In this document: positions 9,876 to 21,556 of the stretch, one piece after another
Layout: the number at the start of each line of letters is the position of its first letter
Position numbering within the stretch: position 1 is the stretch's first letter
DNA from: Diospyros lotus
Lineage: Eukaryota; Streptophyta; Magnoliopsida; Ericales; Ebenaceae
NCBI RefSeq assembly: GCF_014633365.1
Contig: NC_068350.1
Span: 30,371,119 to 30,435,118, forward strand
Direction of reading: 5' to 3'
Length of the DNA: 64,000 nucleotides
Notes under the pieces: generated by a model
Databases searched by the model: none
What the model saw: only the letters and a program-made list of their open reading frames with translations
What the model was told of the DNA's origin: nothing
Translations under genes and position numbers: made by a program

Positions 9876-11439
9876 GGAGGAAGGGCATCTCAAGGCACCA
9901 GTGCGCGCCACATGGTGTGCGACTGGTGATGAGGGGTCAATATTTCCTATATCCTAATGAATTATATCCCTATTTTGGCTTTATATTTATGCTTAAAGTA
10001 AATAATTATTCGTATTACATATTATTTCAGGATGAAGCAAGGAAGTTGGCTTCTACAATTAATTAGGGGCATAATCGAAGACATTGGATTACCCATTTTT
10101 TATTGCTCAAATTCAAAGGCCAACTGTGGAGTCTAGAGGATGTTTCAAGTGCACTTGGCCCAACTATCAAATGGAATCCAACCAAAGGCCCAAGATCAAC
10201 CAAAGGCCCAAGACCAATCAAAGGCCCAACAAAGCCCAATTTGTAGAAGACTTTTCTTGGTTTTGTATTTTTTTTATAAGTGATTTACTACCTAAAGTCT
10301 TTTGTATTCTTATGAGAAGTCCACCACACAAAGTCTTTTGTAATTTTTGTCTTTTACCTAATTTTCTTCCACTAGTTAGGTGAATGTTTTGTTGAATAAT
10401 TGTGTGGCTTGTATTGCATCTTGTGAGCTATAAATAGCTCACTTTGGTGCATTTGTGAAAGGTGGTTATTACTTGAATCAAAGTTTAGTTTTGTTCTTAG
10501 AGTTTCTCTTAGAGAATTGCTCTTATTCTCTCTCTTGTTTTCTCTTGTAATCTTACTTTCTTTCTTTCTTCTTTTAAATTCTTATGCCATTTATTGTTGC
10601 TTTATTATCCACTGCCTAAATGGTCGGTTAATTTCTGCCTTTAAATTTCTGCAATTTTAATTCCTGTCTTTTAATTATCCACTGCCTAAATGGCCGATTA
10701 GTTTATGCTATTTTAATTTTTGTCATTTAAATTTTGTTATTTAAATTACGCCATTTAAATTCTTGTTAATTAACTTTTAAATGGAAATGAGTAGCTAAAT
10801 CTAATCTTGGGTTAAGGCGAGGATAGTGTCCAATGTTCTTGAATCTCAAGATAAGCCAAACCTCGATGAATGCAAGATTTATCTAAGTTAAACTCGAGTT
10901 GAGTGTGTAAATGGTTTTGTGAGTTTGGATTGGGTCATCATCCTAACTTAGAACTCTCATGCCATGTATGAGAGTTGCTAGAATTGGAGATGAGATATAC
11001 CCAAGCTCAGACGATCAAATCACAGTCTGTAGTATAATACAATTTACAGTAACATCTTAACCTAGAACCCTCATATCATGTATGAGGGTTGCTTAGCTGA
11101 GAATCATTCGTATCTTGAATTATAACTACCAAACGATCCTCTGTTTATTTTAGATTAATGTTGTTGTTTAAATTGCTATAAGAGATTTATTAGTCATTGG
11201 TTCTGAACTCGCCTCAACCCAAGACCTTTTTAATATTCCAAAAAAACCTTTTCACAATCAAGAAAATTTAGGTCTCTTTGGATAAATCAACCCGAATGAA
11301 CAATTCTTTTGTTAAATAAACCTCCAGTGAATCGACCCGGACTTGTCCGGAATTTATATTTATGCTACAACTACACTCACACACTGGTGAGTTTAAACCT
11401 CCTCACCATTTCAACACTGAACATCCAAACTGATTAAGG
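9876..11439 (+). repeat. LTR-like segment with TATA box
   Basis: Contains a TATA box in GTGAGCTATAAATAGCTCAC (10423-10442), a T-rich leader (TCTCTTGTTTTCTCTTG), two copies of TATCCACTGCCTAAATGG (about 10607 and 10676), two related blocks around CTCATGCCATGTATGAGAG and CTCATATCATGTATGAGGG (10957 and 11071), and a late GAATCGACCCGGACTTGTCC block reminiscent of the 3' part of Athila/Tat LTRs. At 10160-10230, CAAAGGCCCAA recurs four times. No protein domain; exact ends not found. Confidence 0.4.
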
Positions 11440-11777
11440 CTATCTAAATTGTAGGGTGAGGAGTGCAGCCAACTGGGCCCCACATGGGAGCCCAGGGTGT
11501 ACCCCTGATACGGCGAATTTTCCAACAATATCATGCCCATTTCTCTAATACCAAACTAAATTAATATTTCCTTTAAACCCACAAATATTTTTCTTTAACT
11601 TAACACAATAAATAATTATTTCTACATACCATTAAATAGTTCAATATTTCCTAAATTACCTAAATAGATTATCACATTCTCATACATCCCCAATGATTTA
11701 GAAATTAATTACCTTTAATTTCCTATTTCCTCAAACAACATAAATTATTATTTATCACCAAATTTCAGGATGTTACA
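11440..11777 (-). mobile_element. Reversed 5' fragment of an LTR related to copy A
   Basis: Read on the minus strand it starts TGTAACATCCTG at 11777 and then matches 8200-8245 of copy A (for example TTTATGTTGTTTGAGGAAAT against TTTATGTTATTTTGAGGAAA). It abuts CACTA transposon code, so it probably inserted there. Confidence 0.55.
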
Positions 11778-11991
11778 GGATGAACTACCAGAACTCCCGC
11801 AAATTGATTAAAATGATGACCTTAGAGGTACTTTACAAGATTTAGATAGAATAGTCGAGGAAATAGTTGTTTCAAATGTTGTTCAGTAAGAAGAAGATGA
11901 TGATGCAGAGGAATAATCTATATTAGAAGACGAGGATGAGGAGTTATTGTCTGATGACATAGATAATGATGAATTTGTAGAAGAAGATTGA
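11778..11991 (+). pseudogene. Acidic C-terminal tail, probable CACTA transposase 1 (TNP-like)
   Basis: The + frame gives an acidic tail ending DEELLSDDIDNDEFVEED before the stop TGA at 11989-11991, with two internal stops (after VVQ and in the DDDAEE run). Its position just upstream of the second CACTA open frame suggests the end of the main transposase. No catalytic part is present, so the assignment rests on context. Confidence 0.45.
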
Positions 11992-12114
11992 TATATTTAT
12001 GAATATGTGAATTCACTTATATATGCTATGATATAACATCTTTTGTATTTTTGAATGTCTGTGACCTTGTACGTTTTACCATATTTTTATGTTTCATGTA
12101 ATTCTCAAAAATAG

Positions 12115-13922
12115 ATGTTAGGACATTCATCTCCTAAACCAAGCAGGGGTAGGGGTAGATGAAGACGTCGATCCTATAGGGACACACCTTCCCCAGATCC
12201 TAGTAGTGTTGGTTCATAGTCTTCTCCTTCTGTCTCCACACATGCTGTCCCATTTACTCCTTTATATCCTTTATTATCGCACCCACATGCTTTCGCTCTC
12301 ATGACTCAGTTCCAACAACCATTTCCCTCTATGCCATATCATATGGGTTATACTACAATCCCACCCTCATCCCATCCACCTAAGACTGCACCACAATCTG
12401 TCCCCTGTCATAGGTCGACTTTTCATCCCCTAGGAGGTTCATACCCATACTCATTTATGCTGACACCACATGCACATCCTTCGACCTATTTTCCTGCGCA
12501 AAATGTTGAGTCACCTCTATCTAGGCCAGTTAATACCGATCGAGCTGATCATCGAGTAAAGTTATATATCCTGCAATCAGAATTGTGATCAATGAGTATC
12601 TTATATATATTATTTTTAATTGATCGTTTGCGATTGTTGTACAAAGAAATGTAATTTCTTACTTGATAAATATTGGTTTTACAGTTTTTTTCGCTGAGGT
12701 TGGCCCACCAAGTGTACAATCAAAGATTTGGAAGAGACGATACACTAAAGCTTGGCTTCATTGGGATGATGTGCCTGAATTAACAAGACAGATGTCGCTG
12801 AACGAATTTAGCGTTAGTATAATTACAATTCTTAATTATAGAAAGTTTCAATTTTAAATTTTATACATATTTATTCATTTTTTATGTCTTGTAGAAGGAG
12901 TTTAAGTGGCAACCCAATAAGAGTGATCGTATATGGATGACTTTGAATGAATCTAGTTGGAGAAATTTCAGAAATAATTTGAATAAAATTAAAGGAGGTG
13001 TAGATAAGGGTGAGTGGATGGATCCGATGGTGCGGCGAGCATTGCAGGCCAAGTGGGATAAAGATGAGTACAAGAAGCGAGTAGAAAAAAACAAAAAGAA
13101 TCATGCCTCTGAGACTGGTGGGTCAGTCCACACAGGCGGATCTATTCCTTTCACCAAGAGCCGAAGAAGGATGGTAATTAATTTTTCTACTTAAATGTAA
13201 ATTTTATAAACTTATATAATAGTTTATATTTTTTTTATTTACTTCATATATTTGTCATGCAGGCAAGGGAATTAGATTGCGAGCCCAATGAATTTGAGAT
13301 TTTTAGGAGAACTCGCACTCGAAAAGATGATCAAGGATAAGAAGTGTGGGTTGATAATAGATCAAAAGTCGTCGAGGTAATTGTATTTATGTACAATTTA
13401 ATTAACATTACAATTTAATAAATTTTTTTATTAATTGACAACGTCAATGTTTTAATTTATATATATAGGAGGCGTTCGAGAGATTAAGTGCAGAGGCATC
13501 TTCAGTATTAGCCGAAGGTAGCGAGTCGTCTTCTCCAACTACAGTCGACAAACGTCAAATTTTTAATCAGGCTGTCTCTGGTAGGAACAAGAAGGGTCAT
13601 GTCTACGGTCTTGACTCTCAAGGTAGGTAGTCCTACCTAGTTGGATTCGATAGTAGCTCCAGTGGTTCATTGGATTGTCATTGGAATTAGAACAAATGAG
13701 ATTAAGGGTCACCTAGATGAACGAGGAGTTGTGTTCTGCTCGAACCCAAGTGATCAAGGTGCAAAATGAGCTGCATTCCGCTCGGACTTGGATGGATGAG
13801 AAGCTGCATTCTACTCGGACCCAGGTGATAGATATGAGAATTGAGATTATGCAATTGTGTCAATGGCAACAACAGATAATGACATTGTAGGAGCATATGA
13901 ATAGACAAATGATGGCGTTATA
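12115..13922 (+). pseudogene. CACTA second protein, Ptta/En/Spm Transposase_24 type, broken
   Basis: Starts ATG at 12115 (MLGHSSPKPSRGRGR), with a Pro/His-rich N-terminal part to 12588. The conserved domain follows after an intron-like gap: WKRRYTKAWLHWDDVPELTR (12730-12800), EFKWQPNKSDRIWMTLNESS and NFRNNLNKIKGG (12899-13000), ALQAKWDKDEYKKRVEKNKK, then the family motif HTGGSIPFTKSRRRM (about 13130-13173). Further exon-like pieces continue at 13264-13340 (ELDCEPNEFEIFRRTRTRKD) and 13471-13630 (KKGHVYGLDSQG). Splice-like GTAATT...TATGCAG borders are visible at 13173/13262. In-frame TAG/TAA codons in several exons make it a probable pseudogene. Its role in En/Spm elements is accessory DNA binding. 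Confidence 0.7.
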
Positions 13923-14499
13923 ATAACCTGACCCGTCTTATCAACAACCTGGACCGTCGACTCAACTAGGACTGAGTAACTAGTTTTATGATAATGAAGA
14001 ACAAAATGATGATTTTAATGATGATGATTGTAATTGAATATTTATGAATTAATCGGTTTGAATTACAAATTCAATTTTGTTATTTTATAAATTTATATGA
14101 ATTTTAATTTTTTTAAATTAATGATTAGATAAATATATTTTTAATTTCTATTTAATTAATTAAAGTAAATTGTTCATTATCATCAATTTTATTTATATAT
14201 AATTGTTTTAAATAAATAGAACATATAAGACAATTTTGAATAATAATTAAATATGAATTTTTTTTATATTTAAATTTTTATTTACATAAATTTTTTATAA
14301 TTTTATGAAAAATTATAAATTTATTTTACGTTTAAAAATTTTATTTTATTTTATCTTTTAAATTTACTTATTTAGAAAATATTTTTTTATTTTGTTAATT
14401 TTTTAATATTTAAAAAATAAAATTTTTATTTATATAAATTTTTAATAATTTTATTTTTGATTTAAGTTTAAACATTTTTTTTATTTATTTTAAAAAAAT

Positions 14500-14664
14500 T
14501 AGCGACAGGTGAATTGCCCGTCGCTGATTCCATCGCTAAATTTTAGCGACGCCATCTTTAACGACGAAGAGGCCCCTGTCACTAAATCCATCGCTAAAAA
14601 ATTTAGCGATGGATTTTGATGTTTTAGCGACGGAACGTCGCTTAAACTCTGATTTTTTGTAGCG
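14500..14664 (+). repeat. CACTA subterminal repeat region and 3' terminus
   Basis: At least eight short copies of GCGACGG / TCGCTAAA in both orientations, able to pair with each other (for example TTTAGCGATGGATTT against ATCCATCGCTAAA). They end at TTTTTTGTAGCG. Such arrays bind the element's own TNPA-type protein in known En/Spm elements. Confidence 0.75.
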
Positions 14665-15376
14665 ATGGAAGATCTTCCTTCTTGCTAGTTTTCTTGTTAG
14701 AGGTGTGAAGTAAAGGATTTTGGAAGAGCATCATCTGAAGTAAGATCATCAAGAAAGGCTTTGAAAGCAAGTTCTAGTCCCTTTTATATCTCCTGTAAGC
14801 TTTAGTCATGTTGTTTAGGGATTTAAGTATGAAAATCCCATGTTTTCTCAAAGAATGCTTGGTTTGGAAGGTTATGTAGAAACCTTTGTAAATCTCATTT
14901 CTTGTTGGTTTGATCTTGTTGGTTTCTTTTGGGTTTCAAAGTAGGGCTAGTATCACCTTACAATCCTAAAAGGAATATTGATTTGGAGTTAGGGAGTTGA
15001 TGGTATTTGCTTGTCTCTATTTGTCTTACATTTGGTAGGTCTCGGGAGCAGTTCTATTCTGCTGCTAGTCGACAGTCTAGGAGAAAACTATGAACCGTTC
15101 GTAGCACCTGTCGACCTTTTTGAAATGCGGTTGACCATTTTTGGCTTTTGGCAGCCTGCGCATGCCCTACTGTTTTAGGCATAACTTTCAGTAAAAAAAT
15201 TCCGATTTAAGATTCGTTTATTGTGTTGTAAACTAGACTCGATAAGCTTCGATTTGGAAGAATTTGAATTATTTGGACAAGTTTTGAGTGGTTTATTATT
15301 GGTCCTGAAATAGGTCTAATTGTTCTTGGGGGGGTAGTTATGCATTCATTGGCATAGCATTGAACCCATCTGTGTG
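14665..15376. other. Unassigned repeat-derived sequence
   Basis: No coding similarity or LTR terminus recognised. The stretch GTCGACC...GTTGACCATTTTTGG (about 15110-15145) looks like a transposon-derived repeat. It lies between the CACTA end and copy B. Confidence 0.3.
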
Positions 15377-16947
15377 TGTAATACTCGAGAATTTTCAAAG
15401 GGCTTAAGAGTAATTTATCTTGGGGTGAAAATAAAAATTTCATAAGCTTTGAGGATTTTAGCGTAATTTCTCATAGATGTGAATGATCAAATCGACTGCA
15501 GGGAGTGTCCTAGAGCTGAGATATCTAAGGAAAATGCAATGCTTTAGCCCTAAGTTATTACCTTCCCTTGGCCTATATATAGGCCATGTCATTGAGTAAA
15601 ATGGGGGATTTTGGGGGAGGGAAGGTTTTGGGGAAATTAAGGAAAATTCTTGGAGGAAATAAGGGAAATTCTGCCCGTGTGAGTTTGGGCTGTGACGTAA
15701 GCAACCTTGATTCGCAGTAAAGGTTAAGGAAGAATATCTAAGGCAAGTTCTTCTTCCTCTTTGTTTCATTTAAGAGGCAAGATCTCATTTTTCTTATTAA
15801 TATGCAAGTTCATTTTCTCCCTCTTCTCAAGTTCATGTTTGCAAGTTCTTATTACTATTTTACAAGTTCTTCTCCTATTTTACAAGTTCAGTTCCTCTTT
15901 TCTCAAGTTTATGATTTCAATTGCAAGTTCCATTCTCTATCTCTTGTTATCGCAAGATCCTACCTCTTATGTTTTAAATTGCAAGTCATTTTCCTATTTT
16001 ACAAGTTATTTCCCTTTTTCTAGTAAATTATTCCATGATTTACATTTATACCTATTGAATCTCAAGTAGAGTTTTGTATCACCCTATCTTTCCTTGGGAA
16101 TGATGCTTTATTGTGGACATGCAAGGGTTTGATGTTGTTTTGCATGAATGTTTCCCTATTATGCATATTGCTCCGTTAATTGCATGTCAGTTATATATGA
16201 GAAGTTATTACGAATATGCATGTTATGATAATGCATGAAGCATATACATGAAAATGATTTTTAAAAATATGTAAAGGCTTCATGATGCGCGCAGCGGACG
16301 AGTCCGTAGGATATATCCGCAGAGAAAGTGTTGAGCTCAAAGTTGGACTTCAATCCCAAGTTTATGTTATGGACTTCAATCCCAAGTTTACGTTATGGAC
16401 TTCGGTCCCAAGGTTTCGAACTTCGATCCCATGTTTATAGTTCTAAAAAGTACTACATACGAGCATGGATGCATGTATCATGGCATTCATGTCTCTTTTG
16501 CTTCTTGATACCCATGACTCTTATGCTTGCTTTCTTCCAATTGTACTTGCTGGGCCTTATAGCTCATGTTTGCTTGCATCATTCCAGGTGAGGGTAAGGC
16601 TAAAGTAGAAGGCGAACTAAGTGAATCAGAATCCATGGGGTAGCGATGTGTACAGAGCCATCTCAATCAAAGGTCTTTGGGGGGTGTTTTGTGGTGTGTA
16701 GTATTAAGTTTTGCTTGTTTATGTTTCAGGTTATACCCTTGAGGGGATATGGTAGGTTTATAGACCCTAATGTGGTGTGTAATATTGAGTTACTTTTGTT
16801 TTTGTGGGCATGTGGACACTATTGTGTTTGTCTATGAGTAAGAAAGTATGAGCGTGGCTTCCGTTGTCAAGGAGGATGTGTAATGTTTTAATGAGTTTTG
16901 GCTTTTATGTCATCTTGTTGTGGGTCCCTAGTTAGGGGCACCTGCAG
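15377..16947 (+). mobile_element. LTR-like repeat, copy B
   Basis: Starts TGTAATACTCGAGAATTTTC and carries GGCCTATATATAGGCC at 15570-15585, a full palindrome containing the TATA box. Downstream it matches copy A in the same order to GGGCACCTGCAG at 16947. It has a local triplication of GGACTTCAATCCCAAGTTTA / GGACTTCGGTCCCA (16346-16430) where copy A has it once. No intact primer site follows. Confidence 0.62.
15570..15585 (+). promoter_or_regulatory. TATA box as perfect palindrome (copy B)
   Basis: GGCCTATATATAGGCC is self-complementary over all 16 bases. It lies about 195 bp from the TGTAATACTCG start and 90 bp before the shared leader block. Confidence 0.6.
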
Positions 16948-18775
16948 CCATGGCCGACCAACCACCTTTTCGATCGCCAACTGCTGCTTTCGATCATGAG
17001 GGATTCGAGGAAAGTGGTCGGGGAGGCCCCAAGAGTAGGCCTTGGCCGACATTGGCCACGAGGGTAGCCGATTTTATGGAAATTTTGATCGTATCTTGGC
17101 CGAAATTTCTATGCTTTGTAATTCAGATTTTGGGGTCGAATGTTGGCATTTTTGGGTTGATCTTAGGAAGGTAGAAGCCTTAGAGACGTTGGATTGGCCA
17201 GCCATGAGCATTTCAAGGCTTGGTTGTGACTATAAATAGAGGGTTTTAGTCATGGCCGAAATCAATGGAAAGTTTAAACTCGAAAATCCGAGAGTTTGAG
17301 GAAAAATTAAGGGAAGTGAATAAGGGGATTTTGTTCCCCATGTCTAGAGGATCATTTTTGGAGAATTTGAGTAAGTTTCGTCGAGATTTGAGGGAGATTC
17401 AAAACTTGGCTAAAAAATTGGGCTTCGCCGAAATCTGGGTTTGACTAATCAAAAAATGGCTCCGATGGAGCTGTTTGAAGCTATAATCCTGTAGAGGATG
17501 AAGAGAGGAAGGCATAGGTTCAAACGAGAGGTGAAATGAAGTTCAAACGAAGGCGAAAAGTTAAAAAAGCCAAAGCTGGTCACGTGCATCACATGCTCCA
17601 GCCAGCCCCTGCATGTGGAGGGGTGTGAGGCAGCTTGAGCCGACATGTGAGGGTGCATCCCTGGCCATAAAAATATGAAAAAAATACTAAAAAATAGAGA
17701 AAAATAAGATTATGAAGTTTATGCAAAAATATTTGGTGCTTACCTTTTGGGTTTCTTGGATTTTGTGCCAAACAAGCCTTGATAAGAGTGTAATCAAAGC
17801 ATTAGGTGAGTGGTTCTCCCCGAAAGCTTATACATGTTATGTTTTGCCTATGTTGAGCATGATAGTCATGAAAATGACTAAGTTATATGTATTATATGAG
17901 CATCATGTCATATTTATGCATGTGTTGTTGCATCGATAGTTGTGATATTTCATTTGGCATGAGATTATTGGCATATCGATACTTGTGTTGGGATGAGATG
18001 TCGCCCTGATAGTGTAGCCGAAATTCTCTAAGGGCAATTAATGGAATAACGTTAGGCATACCCCTTAAGTAGGTTAGGATTATTACCTAGGGTTCCGTGC
18101 CGAACATTGGTTTCCAGGGAAGTTACACTAGGGCATATGTTTGTTCATGTTATTGCATCATGCATTCATGTATCTATTTTTAAACACTCACTAGAAGATT
18201 CATCTTCTAATTAGGTTATGCCCTTGGAACATTCAAACGTTCTAGTTAGGACTTGCAACAAAGGCAAGGGAATGGTTGAGATCTGACAGCACTTGATGAC
18301 GTGTCTGATGGATTCAGCATGTTGTTCTAGTATTTTGCTTCCTCAAGAAGATTCGGTTATGTTTTAGTCATGTTGAACTTATGTTCCTTTGAGGATTGGT
18401 CTTGTAAAATCAAAGTATGCCATGTATTACGAATGATGTTTTATTGATTATGTAATATTGTTCAATGTTATTTGAAGTATCATTTGATTATATTTGATGT
18501 ACTCATTTTCTATTTTCGAGAGATGGTTCTCCATATATTTTATTTGAAGACATGATATTATACTATGGTACGATTTCCATGTTATGAATAAAGTGAATTC
18601 GGTTATGTACTATATCAGGTTTCGATTGTTGCTTCTGCATTTGTTAATGATATGTTGGGGTTTTATTTGAAATATGGTACTTGAGGTGTTAAGAAATGTA
18701 TCATATAAAGAGAATGTATATTTATATGTTGAGCCCCAACATAGTGACATGCTCGGGAAAAAGTAAGGTGTTACA
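16948..18775 (+). mobile_element. Gypsy LTR (3' part certain) related to the LTR at 1-2053
   Basis: TATA box at 17231-17238 (TATAAATA), leader GTCATGGCCGAAATC, and an end in AAGGTGTTACA at 18775. From TATA to end it parallels 537-2053: the GATAGTGTAGCC block (about 18010), AGAAGATTCATCTTCTAATT (18190), and the GGTTTCGAT..GCTTC..GCATTTGT block near 18619. No primer site follows, so it is a solo or 3' LTR. The start near 16948 is a guess based on where similarity to copy A ends. Confidence 0.62.
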
Positions 18776-19728
18776 ATATGCATTTGAAAGGGGTTAGAGG
18801 ACATTACGTGAGCATGTTTTACTTATACATATGTGGTTAATGTGCATAATATGGGCTTATTGGCATTATTTTTTCCTTATGAACGGTATAAGGGTGGATT
18901 AAGGCATTGGATGGGAGCGAAATGTCCTTAAGGGTGCATGTACTCATGAGCATCACCCTAGGAGTGAGCTTTCTGGCCCCAATGACCTTGTGGTTTGTGA
19001 TGTGGTTACGACCTTGGGTGGGAGCTAAATGTCCTCAAGGGTTGTGTGGCGATAGGGCCTAGCCCTAGGAGTGAGCTTTCTATTCCCAAGTGTCAATGAT
19101 GGTTATGGGTGCAAGATGTAGTGTCACGGTTTGGCTTATGTTTATGTTTACTCATGGGTTGCTTGGCATGCATGGCACCGGCATGATTCTTTAGCTTATA
19201 CTCTTGTTTTGATTGGGTTGCTAGTGATGAGTTATTGATATTTCTTTGTTCTTGGATCATGCATTCTTTACTCGTTGTTATACTTGCTGAGCCTTGTGGC
19301 TTATTCTTTTACTTTGCATCATTTCAGGTAAGGGCAAAGACATGGATGATCTTGTGCTATGTAGATGTGTATAGAGATCACTTGAGGAAAGATCTTGGGG
19401 TATTTTTTGATGTACTGCTAGAGTTAGCTAGACTCTTGATCCCGAGGGTGTATATATGTTCTTGATGGTTATGACTTGATGTATTGTATTTAGAGGATGT
19501 ATCTTTTGTTAGGTTAAATGTGTATGCTTAACAGTTTCGTTATGGTGTTACATATGTTATTTATGTGGCATGTGATGGTGGTGTGGTTTAAGTTGCTTTT
19601 ATATCATTCTACTAATGACCCTCTCATGGATCCTCTATGCTAGTGGGGGGCTTTGAGAGGCAATCCATTATAGGTATGCTAGCTAGCTAGGTAGCAACTT
19701 TTTGAAGGTGGTTGCCTAGATTGTTATA
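18776..19728 (+). mobile_element. LTR-like segment ending at an initiator-tRNA primer site
   Basis: Contains an internal duplication (18898-18980 and 19012-19095) built on TGGGAGCGAAATGTCCTTAA and CCTAGGAGTGAGCTTTCT. The block CTTGCTGAGCCTTGTGGC (19284) is shared with other chromovirus-type LTRs here. It ends GTTGCCTAGATTGTTATA at 19728, two bases before a primer-binding site. The left limit is set only by the preceding LTR. Confidence 0.55.
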
Positions 19729-19730
19729 GT

Positions 19731-19747
19731 TGGTATTAGAGCTAACC
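19731..19747 (+). other. Primer-binding site, initiator tRNA-Met type
   Basis: TGGTATTAGAGCTAACC resembles the usual plant initiator-Met complement TGGTATCAGAGC with one change (C to T). It lies two bases after the LTR end GTTATA. Confidence 0.65.
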
Positions 19748-19886
19748 TGGTTGCCCGTTGTATAGGGGTACTGCTCACAACTCGAAGGGTGTGGTAGGAG
19801 TGTATTGTACAAGCCAATGGGTGGTCGCTGGGCTAGTATGCTGGCTAGGCAGCAACCTTTTGAAGGTGGTTGCCTAGGTTGTTATA
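19748..19886 (+). mobile_element. Collapsed internal region plus 3' LTR end
   Basis: After the primer site only about 80 bp remain before a second copy of the LTR end: CTGGCTAGGCAGCAACCTTT...GTTGCCTAGGTTGTTATA (ends at 19886). The two LTR ends are 158 bp apart. The element has therefore lost nearly all internal sequence and most of its second LTR. Confidence 0.6.
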
Positions 19887-20251
19887 ATAATTCTAAGCTA
19901 CTCTTTCTTATAGTAAACATTAATTTTATCATTGCTATAGTAATTTAACCGTTGTTACAATAAATCCGATTATTAAAATAGTGTCCAAAATGCTTGTAAA
20001 TACCTCCTATACTCATTTTTAAGATATCCAAGTGCTTCCATTACAAATCGAAAACATCCGAAAGATCCTAAATGCTCTCAAGCTTTCATCCAAGCAAACC
20101 GAGGCTTACAAAGTATTATTACACATCAACTAAAGAGTCACAAGGCAAGAGGAGAAAAAAAAATTCAAGTCCTCTCTGAATTTTTCCGAGGTCACCAATT
20201 TATTTATTTACTTGATTATTATTACATTGTATAAATTGTTCTTAATTGTAT
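19887..20251. other. Short unassigned spacer
   Basis: AT-rich sequence with no coding similarity. It may belong to the copia LTR that resumes after the inserted LTR at 23619, because the target-like word CTTAATTGT occurs on both sides of that insertion. Confidence 0.3.
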
Positions 20252-21556
20252 TGTCACGACCCCTCTTTTGGGAGTCGTAACTAAAAAATTTAAATAAAAA
20301 TACCTTCCATTTTTCTCACTATCCTTTTACATAACAAGAGCACAACGATTACACATGGTCATTCTCATACTTACCTACTTGGTCATTCTCATTCATACAT
20401 CAATCAAAACTCCTAATGAGGACTACAAGCATTAGACCCCTTGGCCCAACACATCCCCAGAATCTTCGTGATCGGGATGACCCTGTATGAAACACCTACA
20501 CATCCACCCTTTTAATCCCTTGGGCTCTTTTTACCTAGCCACACACCTACCTGGAATGATGCAACAACAAGGGTGAGTCACAAGACTCAGCAAGCATAAG
20601 AAAGAAGGCATTAAACCTAACTAGAACTTTCCCTACACACCGTGCATTATCATGCTAACACAGTAACAGAACATGCCATGTACTATACGTGTTTCTACCC
20701 TGGATGCATAACATAAAGTAACTTGCACATAAATGGTCCTTGGGGCCTACATACGTTACACATATGAGCGCTAAGTTCCACATACAAACCTGCTAGCAGC
20801 CTAATATAGGCTACCACATCATTATTCCTGATCTGCCTTTCATCGCATCATTTAGCTTTTCTTGTCATCATCATATCATCATCATACCATATAGTTGTCG
20901 TGGGTCTCATCCCCAAGGTCTTACACACCACTCTGGGCCTCGCCCACCTCTCATAGCCACTCTTCCTCACCATGCAATGCAAAACATAAGAAATGAAATG
21001 GCTTGTGTAGCATAAACGCGATAATAATGGCTCCCATAAATCAAGCATTAGGTCATGTTATGCCCACATAAGAACACACACATGCAAAATGCTCTAAATG
21101 CATATGCTCACCTAATATACCTAAGTTGGCTCTTAGATCAACAGGGTCATGCCAATGCTCACACATCCCTACACACACAGCATGTTCCCCCTAATGAATA
21201 CAACTCTATCCCCATGCATCACACAATATTATGATATGCATGCAATCAAGGTGGGTGACCAGCAATACCAGCTTCTTTGGCCCATTTATAGCTTATTGTA
21301 ATAGTTGATAATTGGCGCCCACATCCAGCCATCGACTACCATGACCCACGGTCTACAGTCAGTAGCTTTCTACCCCACACCCTAAACCACATACCAACAA
21401 CATTAACTTATACAATAAACTTAGCATGACATATCCTTTCCCATAACTCTTCTTGTACTTTTCCCATTAAGACTCTTGCATGACTCCATAAACTCATCTC
21501 ACACATTTAATATACTTTTTTTTTTTCTTAAACCCTTTTTTCATCAACATTCACTA

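Larger units (their letters stand above)
11778..14664 (+). mobile_element. CACTA (En/Spm) transposon, 3' half
   Basis: Contains an acidic transposase tail, a second open frame of the Ptta/En/Spm plant transposase type, and at 14500-14664 dense subterminal GCGACGG/CCGTCGC repeats. It ends GATTTTTTGTAGCG; the reverse complement CGCTACAAAAAATC differs by one base from the usual CACTACAAAAAATC terminus. The left half is missing or displaced by the reversed LTR piece. Confidence 0.78.

Noticed and set aside
15377..18775. Copy B plus the following LTR as one single 3.4-kb LTR (TGTAATACTCG...GGTGTTACA)
   Set aside because: It would contain two separate TATA-leader units, each matching a different relative (8702-9875 and 537-2053). 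Two adjoining elements explain it better.
19731..19747. tRNA-like gene suggested by GGTATTAGAGCTAACC
   Set aside because: Only the 3'-complement of initiator tRNA is present, directly after an LTR end. It is a primer-binding site, not a tRNA gene.
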